In this document: piece after piece, positions 1-14,022 of the stretch | How positions within the stretch are numbered: position 1 is the first letter of the stretch | Layout of the letters: each line of letters starts with the position of its first letter | Source of the DNA: Epiperipatus broadwayi | Taxonomy: Eukaryota > Onychophora > Udeonychophora > Euonychophora > Peripatidae | DNA: 64,000 nt | Assembly: GCA_028023455.1 (NCBI GenBank) | Contig: JAQFVV010000286.1 | Coordinates: forward strand, 990,516-1,054,515 | Direction of reading: 5' to 3' | Position numbers and translations under genes: made by a program | Notes under the pieces: generated by a model | Seen by the model: only the letters and a program-made list of their open reading frames with translations | What the model was told of the DNA's origin: nothing | Databases searched by the model: none

Positions 1-769
1 ATTCATATGTAGAAATATTAAATAAGCATGGATAAATGATTGTACGTCATAAAAACCTAGAAGCACATAATTATATTTCAGATTAAAAATAATAACAATA
101 GCCAAAAAAAAATCAGTGTGGTAGTTGATAAACCTTAATAAAAAATAAATTGCATATTTATTTTTTTATAAATTTTTTACAAAATATAAAGTCTAATATT
201 ATAAAATAATAATATTTATAAGGAATTAATAAAAACATTGGAGCAGCCAAATGCAAATTACTAACATATAAAAAGAAAAAATACCAAATCAAGTACTTGC
301 TTTAAAATGTTTGAGTGAGAAATAGTGTATATAAGGGAGAGAATTCTCTTCATCAGATAAATTTTCTCCCTAAATAATGTCTAGAACTATAAAATGAAAT
401 TGCCTACAATTTAAATTTAGAGGGTAATGCTGAAGCTGAGTAGTTACTTAATTCTTTAAAACAATGTGTCAAAAATACTGGGATAATTAATCGATAAATT
501 TAAGATTGAGCTTATTTTACATAATTAAATATTTACAGAAAATAAAATATGACTTCTTCATTTATATTGTTAGAATGTTTTTTTTTTATTTTTTGATACA
601 AAAAGATATATAAGTAAATATTTAATTATATTTCCATACTCTGCCATTATAAATATTAATGTGAAAAAATACTCGGAGTTTAAATGTAAAGTTTAATAAT
701 ATTTATTGTACCGAGTATACTTTCAATGCTTTCATATCATATTCATTGTCGTGTTCATTGATAGTATTT
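1..769. other. AT-rich non-coding DNA
   Basis: A/T-rich sequence with poly-A and poly-T runs and no open frame of note in either strand. I see no recognisable element here. Confidence 0.6.
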
Positions 770-786
770 CATCATCATCATCATCA

Positions 787-842
<56 letters not shown>
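770..842. repeat. Compound (ATC)n/(ATT)n microsatellite
   Basis: About 7 ATC units run straight into about 19 ATT units. The Merlin element begins at its right edge, and its 8-bp target duplication is made of this repeat unit. Confidence 0.9.
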
Positions 843-847
<5 letters not shown>

Positions 848-864
848 TTGAGTACTAACTAAGC

Positions 865-1040
865 TATGACGTACTACACCGAAAGCATACTATTCTAATC
901 TTACGATCTTTAAGATAACGTCTCCTAGTGATTTGCGAACAAACTTAATCGATAAAATTTGCCCGCAGATCACGTGGAGAAGTCACCGTGAAGATCGCAA
1001 GATTAGAATAGTATGCCTTCGGGGAAGTACGTCATATCAT
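865..1040. repeat. Left-end foldback of the Merlin element
   Basis: The sequence at 865-910 recurs inverted at 991-1040: both arms contain the block AGCATACTATTCTAATCTT or its near copy, with TACGTCAT-type sequence at the outer edges. The left end therefore forms a hairpin of about 45-50 bp arms around an 80-bp loop. The same structure occurs at 14041-14222 in the second copy. The right end of neither element has it. Confidence 0.75.
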
Positions 1041-1147
1041 ACTTCATATCAAAGAAGGAGAGGGAGATGTCCACCATGTTGGCCAAACCCTGAAACAAAC
1101 AAATGGAATAATAAGTAAAATTGACTAAAATGTTAATTAAAATAATT

Positions 1148-2110
1148 ATGAAAATGTAAATATGAAAAATGGGATAAACCTAAAATTTTTAGCAATATTT
1201 AACAATATTTTGCTACGGTAAAATAATATTTCAATATTCAAACAAATGTAAATATGAAAAATGGGATAAACCTAAAATTATTTACGATATTTAACAAAAA
1301 TTTGCTACGGTAAAATAATTACGAAAATGTAAATATAAATAATTAAAAATCAATATGTTCATTTATATTTTAATCAAAAATCAGTATTTTCAATAATATT
1401 TCAATATTCAAACAAAATAAGTAATCAAATGTAAATATGTAAAATGGGATAAACCTAAAATTATTAACGATATTTAACAATAATTTGCTACGGTAAAATA
1501 ATTATCAAAATGTAAATATAAATAATTAAAAATCAATAATGTTCATTTATATTTTAATCAAAAATCAGTATTTTCAATAATATTTTAATATTCAAACAAA
1601 ATAAGTAATAGCTAAACCCAAATTCGTTACTCACAATTAACTACCTTTCATAAATACTGCAAAAAGGGTAAAATGGCGGATTTTACAACCAATTTTTCCC
1701 TGTACTGTTTCAAAAATTTAATTATAAGCAATATTTAAGTAATCGACAAACAAATAATAAAAAATAATAGGTAAAAAAATAATTCTTTTTTTTTTCATGG
1801 TATTTAATGAATCCAAATTGATTATATTTAGGAAAAATTGATGTCAAATATTTACTACAAGTAACTGTCTTTCACAAATGCTGCGATACTGAACAATGTA
1901 AAATGGCTGATTTTACAATCAATTTGTAGCCGTAATGTTTCCAGAATATTATTATAAACAATTTTTCAGTAATCGTGAAATAAAGCTACAATAACAGGTA
2001 AAAATTCATATTTTTTGGGAGGATGGTATTTAAAAAAAAAAAAGGAAAAAAAATATTATCAAAATTTTAACTATAAACAATTTCATTTTTCAGCTACTGC
2101 GATAATGAAA
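1148..2110. repeat. Internal tandem repeats of the Merlin element
   Basis: A module containing ATGGGATAAACC and TTTGCTACGGTAAAATAAT recurs at about 1169, 1261 and 1444, with spacing of 92 and 183 bp. A second module (ACTxxCTTTCA..AATGCTGC..AAAATGGC.GATTTTACAA) recurs at about 1640, 1865 and, more weakly, 2085. Related modules are found in the 14-16 kb copy, so they belong to the transposon family and not to the host site. Confidence 0.7.
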
Positions 2111-2215
2111 AAAGAAAAAGTGATGCCATGACAAGCAATTTTCCCCATACCGTTTATGAAACAAAATTACAAAACTAAAAAGGTATATTAAATAAATTGT
2201 ACTTACAAATAAAAG

Positions 2216-2790
2216 TCACTGTGGTGGACTGAATTCACGTATATGTTCCAAAATAGCAGTGAAAGTGTCATTTTTGAAGCATCGCCTCCACATGAATTCC
2301 GTTAAATACGAATCCAAGTGTTGTCTAGCTGTACCTCTGTGCTTCTTGTTCCGCCATTTTAGTAGCCTCCACAACCTTTCTATATTTTGAGTGTGGACTC
2401 CAGTTGATGGGTCCACAAAATTATAGGTGTGATTGACCTGAAGATGATCATATCCGGCCTCCTTTAATTCCTTGGTTTTGTAACCTTTCCAGCAGTCGCT
2501 GTAAATCGTAGATCCTTCCTGCACATTGTCTCTGATGGCTTGCATGAGAGTGGATGCGGATCTGTCTTGAATGGCTACCACAAAACATTCATCCGTCTCC
2601 CTGCAAACACCACCGAATATCCACTGCTGGGGGAGTACTCTGCCGGCATTATTTTTCCGTCTTGAAAAAGACTTTCGTCAATTTCAATAACCCTGTTAGG
2701 GCCTCCAATTTTCACTTTTTCTTTATGCAATAGTCTCCATGTGCAGACTTCATGGAGATAATTGTTCCGTCGATTGCTGTTTTACTGGCG
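2216..2790 (-). pseudogene. Merlin (IS1016/ISXO2-like) transposase, DDE domain, frameshifted
   Basis: The catalytic half of a DDE transposase that would cut and paste the element. In the upstream frame the minus strand reads WRLLHKEKVKIGGPNRVIEIDES, with the first acidic residue in VIEIDES (codon at 2677-2679). A one-base loss in a T run (2665-2669, A run on plus) moves the frame. The next frame continues through QQWIFGGV and VAIQDRSA to the second Asp in YSDCWKGY, then to HTQNIERLW with the likely third catalytic Glu, and on to a stop at 2216. The 121-residue open part starting at 2581 is only the C-terminal half. Spacing and motifs fit IS1016-type and Merlin transposases. The copy cannot be active as it stands. 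Confidence 0.85.
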
Positions 2791-3460
2791 TTCCAACGCT
2801 CCTCACAAATCGACCGATGTCAATTCTTGACACCAACTATATAAAATCTGATCGCAGTGACCAAACTAATTCTGGATCCTTCAAACCAAGTCCCTTTTCT
2901 GATAGCGATCCTTTTATAACGTCTTTAACATTGCAGCACCTTGCTTTTCATAGTTCTTAATATATATACTCATAGGATGGCCATTCACACAAATTTCCCA
3001 CTCGAATAATCCCATATGTTTGCAAAAATTCAACCGCTCATCTTCAGAAGAGGAAGTCCCACAATTTAATCCGACATTTTCTTGTAAGTTGTTGATTAGT
3101 AATAAATTAGTAATAAAAATAACACAGCAATCAAAATGTAAATTAGTAATAAAAATCAAAATTGAAATTAGTAATAAAAATAATAAATAGCAATAATTAA
3201 CAATCACAGAAATTAGTAATCCAAATCTCAGCAATGAAAATGTAAAAAAGCAAAATTTCTCAATTAGCAAAATGTAAAATGAAAATCTCACAAAATGGCG
3301 TATAACAGACAATAGAAAAAAACAGCTTGCTTGCAATACGACAGCAGGTAAAAGACAGGTATTTACCACAATTCACCGCAATATTACAAATCTCGTTGGT
3401 GACCATGAAAAAACCTTGATCACTTCTATCGATTAGGCATGCCAATGTTTCAGTTGCCAT
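2791..3460 (-). pseudogene. Probable N-terminal part of the Merlin transposase, decayed
   Basis: Minus-strand open pieces upstream of the DDE half. One begins at 3460 with MATETLACLIDRSDQG and meets a possible GTAAAT splice donor near 3372. Another, near 2970-3030, reads FCKHMGLFEWEICVNGHPM, resembling the zinc-ribbon-like region (hydrophobic-GL..C..G..M) that precedes the DDE core in this family. Stops and frame changes separate these pieces. Whether there was an intron between them or only decay cannot be decided here. Confidence 0.45.
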
Positions 3461-3548
3461 GACATTGTTTTGGTTGATCGTTGATCTTATCTACCGGCGG
3501 CCTGTGTAGTACGTCATAGCTTAGTTAGTATTCAAGTACCTTATTATT

Positions 3549-6500
3549 GTTGTTGTTATTGATACAGTATTTTTGGTTGATTTTTTAAAAAATGTAAAAA
3601 TAAATTAATGTTTTTTATTTAGACCTCATGATCTTAGAACAATAAAAAAATCTGTAGCTGATCTTTATTTGGCTCTTTAGTAAGTATTGTTTTTATAAAA
3701 GATGATGACATAAATAATCACTTATTTTTGTCTCACTTTTTCAAAACCAAATAAGAAATTTAAACATTTAAAAACAAATAATACTAATAAACGTTCCAAA
3801 CAAATCTGTCAATTATAAATAATTTTTAAATTGTTTGAAATTATACATTTTATTTATAAAGTAATCTATAAATCCATAAGAAACTTACACTTGACTTTTT
3901 TTATCTCTCCCTTTTTCAACCCCAAAACCATATAAGAAATTGGAAAGACAAATAATATTATAAGTTCAAAAAAAACCTAAGAATTACAAGTAATAAGAGA
4001 TTTTCAATTATACATTTAATTTATAAGTTAATTTGTAAGTCAGTATCACATAGTATGAGGAGAAATTGTTTTTCCAAGTAAACAGAATCTGAAATTTATT
4101 AATTAATTATCCTAGTATTATATTCTGCTATTGAAGCAGTGTTTAAAGAATCAATAAATGAAAAATGGAAGATATGTACACAACTTTATCAGTACTAAAG
4201 AAAAGAAAAATAGAGCTGTAACAAAAAAAACAATAGATGAAAATAAACATAAAGTGAATGGGGAGAACAAAAGTCAAGAGCTTGAAGACTGAGAAATGAT
4301 GGAATTCTAATTAAATGATAAATTATTCAACACTAAATTTGAAGTAATGTTAAAACATGAATGAGAAGATAACCTTGATAGTGGCATCAATAATATTTCA
4401 GATGTGCCCTATACATTATTTTCTGATGTCTCTAAAATCTGGCAAGTTGTGCTAAAGGAAAATATTAATGTAGGATAGAATGGTAGAGAGAAAATAAAGC
4501 ACACTAGATACCAATAAAATATATGATATTAATATTACAAATTTATATAACATAGAAGTAAAAGCCGTTGATAAAAGCCAATTGAATAACCATCATAAAC
4601 AAAAATAATATTAATCTTTTTATCTTAGATGATTGTTTGGATAAAGATGCAAATACAATATTGTCTAAGCAAAAACAGAGGGTAATATAAAAGATGTTGA
4701 TAAAGAAGTAAATGTCCAAATCATCAATGTAAATGATGAGGTAAACATTATAAATAATGATCCATAGAAGCTCAACCATAAAAAATAATCAATATAAAAA
4801 ATGAAGACTTCAGCTAGTATGTTAAAGAAATGCTTAACAATACAAAAAATATGAAGAAAATGTATTTAAAAAAATAGATACATGCACTAGGTTGGCCTAA
4901 ATGCAAGATATAAAAGAAGTAATGGATGGTAGAAGAAAACTCATCAAAATCAGCATTATTAGCCAAATGTAAAGAAAAAATCAATTGCCTGAATAAATGA
5001 GAGTTTATATAATTTTGGTTATAAATGACACAAAGAATAATTTTATAGAGGTTTATTCTAAAAGAACTCAAAAAAAATTGAGTAGAAAATATGGATTAAC
5101 AAGATAATATGATAAAGAAATTTGGAGGTAGATTTAAGACTAAATGTTGATTGTTATATTATTTGTTTAGTTTATTATAAAAAAAAAATTAACATTTTTT
5201 TCTTTTACTCTATCAAGGGAATATAACATTATTTTTTTAATTAAAGCTAGGAATATAATAAAGAAAAATAAATGTTTTAGTGATGGTAAATAATGCAGGA
5301 AGTTGGCTGCTCAAATATTCCATATATTTGGGTGGCAAACTTGTACAGTACATATAAAGATAATGGGAAGTGAGGTTGGTATTTCTTATTTAATATTTCC
5401 TATGAACTGAATAAGACAAAACTGTAACTATAAATAATAGACCAATAATTATAAATCTCTAACTTCTGGCTAGCTAAATTTACAAAAGGTAAAACATATT
5501 TATATCTAAGACTCTTCTATTACCTATGTGCATATTTCAAATAAATATATATCAAAATCAATGGGTATTTTATTGATCTCTAAATATATTTAGAATAAGT
5601 AAACAAATAATCCTAGAGGTTTTTTTTAATATAAACATCATTATTTTCCTTTTTATATTACAATGTTAAATTATTTAATATTAATTTAATATAGCTAAGC
5701 AAAAGAAAATATTGGTGTATGAGTGTTATTAATATCTTAGGGTAAATATCAAAATGCTTTAGCCACTCTAATATGTGTGATCATAAATCAAGGATAAGTG
5801 TTGTCATTATAGGAAAATGTACAAAAGCCAAATTTATTTTACAAAATATATATACATTTTATCGATATTTAGGTGATTTCATTTTATCATTAATAACAAA
5901 CATTTTTATGAAATCATGATAGCTTTTCAAAGTATTAAAAAAAATATTTAAAAATCCAAAGTAAAATGGTGTTATTTATATGCAACCCTGTTTTTTATAA
6001 GTTGGAAAAAAAAAATCTTAACTAGAGTTATATAAAAGAACATTATTATTATTTGCTAGTAAAATAATTAACTATTCTAGAATACAGTTTCTATATGTAT
6101 TTCACAAATAAAAGTTCATTTTAATAATACATCAAACTTATCTACTGATATAATATATAATGTACAAAGCTTTTAAACACACTAGCTTAGGATCACAAGT
6201 AATAGCTTATTTAATCAGTGGCAAAAGTAAAGTAAATATATTACTACATATATTCATATACATTCTCATTTAAAATATAATAAAAGGAATTTTATTATCT
6301 TTTACATTGAGATTAATTAACATCTCTCAGATAAAAAAGGTTTGTAATAAGAGGAATTCACCATCTCTTATACAAATAAAAATTATATATATTAGAATGT
6401 ATGGCAATGTAAAGTATATGAAGGCCACTATTCAAATTATTTGCTTAACAAACTAAATCCACCAATGCCTTACTTCTAATACTTGTATCCCTAATGGCTC

Positions 6501-8815
6501 ACCGTCTATTAACACAATTCCTCTTACCCTGGAATGATGTGTTTATAATGATAATAAATTTTAATAATTATTATGTAACCCTTAATAAGTATAACCATTC
6601 ACACCAAAATTATTATGAAGTATGTTTGCAAACATGTATTATGTATAAAACAAAAAAAATGTTTTAAATATTACCTTAAATGATCATTTTTGGAAGGTCT
6701 AATAGAAAAAAAATACATAGCAACAACTCAATAAAATTATTATTAATGAAAATAATGTTTTTATTTTTTTATCTAAAATCTTAAATTCAAAGTTCTGTGG
6801 GTTTACCAAATAATAATTGTTGCTGAAATAGGAAAGCACAGATCACTAATAGAATGTTCACCTTGGTTAAATATTAAAACCTATAGATAAAAAAATCTCT
6901 TTTTTCTTAAACTTGTTTAGATGATTACAGGTAGGGGTAAAAATTTAAGAATTCTTGAAAATTGGATGATGCAGTAACATTCTCCCTCTGGATGACTTTA
7001 AAATGTAACTTTTTCAATGCTTCCTAAGTTTAGAAAAGATAAATTGCTTTTTTTATTAGATAGGCTTTTGTTTTATTTTAACATTATACCTGAGACTTAC
7101 CAGTAATGTATACACCTGAATAGAGACTTCACAATCCCCATCAGACTATTTTTATCTAGACTACTATGGTTAATAACTTTAATGTTATTGCTATTATGTA
7201 AAACTACATTTTAAAAAATAATCTAGTTGGATTGAAAGTTTTTTAATCAAGTAAAAGATTTTTTGGTTATTAAGGCTAAACAACCCTCCTTAATGCTCAA
7301 TTAATGATGTCCAAATTACTATAGTTATCTTGAAATGAAATCTCCTAGAAACCATATAACACTAAAATGTTCAATTGTCCTCTTTGCACATCGGCACATA
7401 TACCTTGAACATTTGTTTTCAAACACCTTGTGTTTAACTACTTCTAAAAATAACTTTAATATTAAGAAAAATAATAATAATGTAACTTAAATAATTAACT
7501 TTTTATGTAATATTATTAAACTTAAAATCTTATATTGTCCTTGTTCTTTTAAATACACATCAACACATGTATATTTTTGATAAATAATAAAACTAAAATA
7601 ATGGCCTATAATATTGCAACCTTTTTTTAATTTAAATATTCACCTAAATGTGAATAAAAGATTTTAATCCCAACAACTTTAAAAAAAAACATAAACAGTT
7701 TCAAATAAAAAAACAACTTTACATGTAAAACAAATAGACACAATGGTTCATTTTATTTTTAAATGAAATTTATGACTGCAATTTATATATTATTAAAAAC
7801 AAAACCTTTATTCTTTTAAATATCACATATTTTTTATTCACAATGAGGGCTAACTACTACAATATTGAACTGTGCCCACTTTATTTACATAAAAGATATT
7901 TCTTTTTTCCTTTTCTCTTTAATCCCTATCATTATCTTTGAAGGCTTCTGATTCTTCAGGTAGAGATAATAATATTGTTGATAGCAAGTTAACAATAATA
8001 CAAACTCTCTTCTACTAAATTATAACACTGACCATCCAAGCACTTTATTTATTTTAAGGAAAACCTTTAGGCACCAATTAATTATGATGTAATTAACATG
8101 CTTACCCAACCAGCTACACAAGTTAGTAGCCGATTATCCCAGCAAGGTCAGTGGAATCTAAATACTCTGAACTCTCCACCCACACAATATACCCTATTCT
8201 TTTAAATACCAATATGTAACGAATATTTATCTGACTGAATCCTTATTTATTATTTAAATATGTTGTATAATTCCTTCCTCATTCTTAACATTATCTCAAT
8301 TAAACTACCCTAACTATCACTAATTAAAATATCTATGTGCTCAATTTTTTTTCTTTCTTTTAAATCTCATCATTCATCTTATAATGTAAACACGCACATA
8401 TATTCTATTTAAGATGCATGATTTAATATGCCTTCAAAATTACAGATAGGTACATTTTATAAAATAAACATAAACTAAACACACATTTAATACTAGAATA
8501 CACACATATAAATGAATAAAATACTTGATTTAAAAGTCTTATTATGAAAGCTAATTTAAATAATTATACTATGGATATCAATAGTTCTATACATGATTAA
8601 GTTCTAATTTATAGTTTGTTAGGTCTTTAAAATTTTGATTTGCAATGGCTATAAGTTAAAAATTGAAGACATATAACAAAATGAAATTAATTGCCTAGGA
8701 TTCAAACACTCTCTGTACATGAATAGGGTAATGTAGCATTCCACTGCTTCTATTGCTCCTAACCAGTTGTTGTTAATTCCTCATAGAATTTTATTGACAT
8801 ACATAGGAGAAATTC
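3549..8815. other. Long AT-rich non-coding stretch
   Basis: Mostly A/T-rich unique-looking sequence without intact genes. A slightly GC-richer patch at 8030-8190 may be an old SINE remnant, but I cannot match it to the other families. The only coding-like part is the decayed stretch at 4140-5100, listed separately. Confidence 0.5.
4140..5100 (+). pseudogene. Strongly decayed coding-like segment, unknown protein
   Basis: Purine-rich on the plus strand, with a run of short open pieces that switch frame. Examples are GINNISDVPYTLFSDVSKIW (about 4383-4442), ITNLYNIEVKAVDKSQLNN (4534-4590), DDCLDKDANTILSKQKQRV (4628-4684) and DVDKEVNVQIINVNDEVNI (4693-4749). The pieces are rich in Asp, Asn, Lys and Val, and each ends in a stop. 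I do not recognise the protein. It may be an old retrotransposon or processed gene remnant; chance composition in AT-rich DNA is the alternative. Confidence 0.22.
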
Positions 8816-10475
<1,660 letters not shown>

Positions 10476-10713
10476 TTGTACCGGTCAAAACAGTCTGTTT
10501 ACTTAATAACGTTCAGATCCTAAGCAAAAGTACCTTGAATCCGATCATGCTTGAGATACACCAGTCTGGAGCAATTCTGAATTCTAACCTATTTGCCTAT
10601 TCGTCAAATCTCTGACCCAATGAACAACAATCCTGATGATATAGCCCAATCATTTTAATTCCAGGCCCAGAAGCAAAATGGTAGAGCATAAGATCAGACT
10701 GATGATGATGATT
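10476..10713 (+). mobile_element. SINE-like repeat, family 1, copy 1
   Basis: Begins with TTGTACCGGTCAAAACAG, runs through a shared block (CTAAGCAAAAGTACCTTGAATCC) and ends in GATGATGATGATT. Copies lie at 18853-19060 and 42761-42995 (inverted). The (GAT)n tail matches that of the RTE element at the right edge of the window, so RTE mobilisation is inferred. Length of about 240 bp and lack of coding fit a SINE. Confidence 0.7.
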
Positions 10714-10870
10714 GAGATAAGAGTAGCCCAGGAATTACATTTATGAAAGTTATATTTATTAATGCTAAGTTATTAGCTAAAAAAAATAGTTCTAAATACT
10801 AATTAGAAAATAATAATTCAACAATAAACCAGGATTTACATGAAATATATATTTAATAATATATTGAGAA

Positions 10871-12502
<1,632 letters not shown>

Positions 12503-12668
12503 GAGCTAGTGACATGGGCTAACGACCGGAATCAAAATTTAAAAAAAAAAAATTTTTTTTTTTTGACTTATGTATCTGCCTACTTTATAAATTTTTCTAG
12601 GTTCAAATGCCTAGATGGCGCCCTGTAGTGCAGTTTACGTAAGTCTGCTTTGCCGGATCGTTACAATA
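12503..12668 (+). mobile_element. tRNA-derived SINE, family 2, copy 1
   Basis: GAGCTAGTGACATGGGCTAAC resembles a Pol III A box with D loop. CTAGGTTCAAATGCC further on resembles a B box (GGTTCRANNCC). Between them lies a poly-A/poly-T stretch. The element ends CTTTGCCGGATCGTTACAATA. A second copy at 45262-47352 has (AAT)n in the same internal position and is split by a LINE. Confidence 0.72.
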
Positions 12669-12765
12669 TATAGATCCATACATAAAAATAAAATATTTTT
12701 ATGTACAGTAAGTAAATAAATATATAGATCCATACATAGAAATAAAATATTTTAATGTAATTATC
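12666..12765. repeat. Tandem duplication, 54-bp unit
   Basis: ATATATAGATCCATACATA with the following AAATAAAATATTTTxATGTA occurs twice, about 54 bp apart, directly after the SINE end. Confidence 0.75.
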
Positions 12766-12787
12766 TTAATAATTATATGCAATTAAA

Positions 12788-12878
12788 AAGGTGAGAAGGT
12801 TGCCTTCACAGCAGTGAGAAATATTGATTACTATATTTACTGTGAATGTTTAGGTGGTCCTGGTTGAAATCTAATTAC
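12788..12878 (+). mobile_element. SINE-like repeat, family 3, copy 1
   Basis: The stretch GAAGGTTGCCTTCACAGCAG, followed by TGAGAAATATTGATTACTAT and TGTGAATGTTTAGGT, recurs at 16371-16460 with only a few differences. GGTTGAAATCTAA near the end is a possible B-box remnant. About 90 bp are shared. Confidence 0.65.
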
Positions 12879-12926
12879 ATCATTATCCCAGATTAGCTTT
12901 AGGCACTATTTCACTTATTATTTCTA

Positions 12927-12929
<3 letters not shown>

Positions 12930-12959
<30 letters not shown>
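12930..12959. repeat. (TA)n microsatellite
   Basis: About 15 TA units, 50 bp after the family 3 SINE copy. Confidence 0.9.
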
Positions 12960-12962
<3 letters not shown>

Positions 12963-14022
12963 ATGTATTATATGTATTGTTTTAATTTTAGACAATTGTA
13001 ATACTACTATTGTGTAAAAATAAAAAGAAATGTTTAATAAACTATGAAAAAAACTCATCATTTGGATTATTCCAAAATGTTCTCAAAATAATTTTACAAA
13101 ATAAGTCTCAAAACTATTCCATCAAATATGTGGTGACAGGATTTATAGTCTTTGATACTTACTGACCACTGAAACGACTGACCTCTTCCAATTATTTTAA
13201 TAAATTAATATAAACACGCTTATATTTATTTAAAATAATTGGATATTTGCCTCAAAAAAAGTCTGTATTTAAAATGTTGTTTTATTATTATCATAAATTA
13301 TATTAGCATAGAATTTCTTATATAATATAGCTTTTCCCCTTCTGCTTTTATTGATTTTTAATTGAAAAAAATCTGAGGCCAGTATCTTATGGACAGTCAG
13401 TAAATATCAATTGGCTTTATTCTATTGTTCTCAAAGGAAAGATTTATTACCAAGCTGTTCATCTTCTTAATGATGCTTCATGTAAAACTCATTGCTAACA
13501 TCATCAGGCTGTCAAAATTGACACAATGTTAGAATTTTTTCAAATGTTTTAATAATTGTAGATTAAATATCAGATTTTAAAGCAGAATCTGACAGATTTA
13601 TAAAATCCACCTTCATTAATTTACATTTTAAAAAATTTTAAATAAAAAAGAATTTGTTTATTTTTAAAAAGAATGTTTAAGTTAACTTAATTGATGATGT
13701 TTATAATATATTATTTTTATTTACACATCAATTTTTAAATATTTAGAAAGATGTGATATTTTATAATATTATTCATTTATAAAATTAAATTAAAAACAAA
13801 TCATGTCTAATTTACTTAATTTTAGTAAAAAATAAATAGTTTATATAGAAATAAAAGGTCAAGCATTTGTAAAAAAATTATCAAATGAAACAATAAAAAA
13901 TGTCAAATTATTAAAAGTTTAATCAATAATTATTAGTTAATGGTGCTGTCATCTAAAAGAACCTATGTAAAGAGTAAATAAAATTGGAAAACTACCAGTT
14001 CTGTCTTTGAAGAAAAGAGTCG
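12960..14022. other. AT-rich non-coding DNA
   Basis: No gene or repeat copy recognised. Bases 14015-14022 (AAGAGTCG) are the probable left target duplication of the next transposon. Confidence 0.5.

Larger units (their letters stand above)
843..3540 (-). mobile_element. Merlin-superfamily DNA transposon, near full length
   Basis: Both ends carry inverted repeats: from 846 the left end matches the reverse complement of the right end over about 34 bp with one mismatch (shared block CTAACTAAGCTATGACGTAC). The right end starts GGTACTTGA on the minus strand; the first three bases of the left end differ. The element is flanked by TTATTATT at 835-842 and 3541-3548. Eight- to nine-bp target duplications, GG-starting termini and an IS1016-like DDE transposase are known traits of Merlin. 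The caveat is that the left duplication lies in an ATT microsatellite. The transposase is on the minus strand and broken. Internal tandem repeats fill 1148-2110. A second family member lies at 14023-16039. Confidence 0.85.

Noticed and set aside
4543-5071. Two minus-strand frames of 78 and 85 codons
   Set aside because: They are Ile/Phe/Tyr-rich shadows of the purine-rich plus strand and have no domain or start context.
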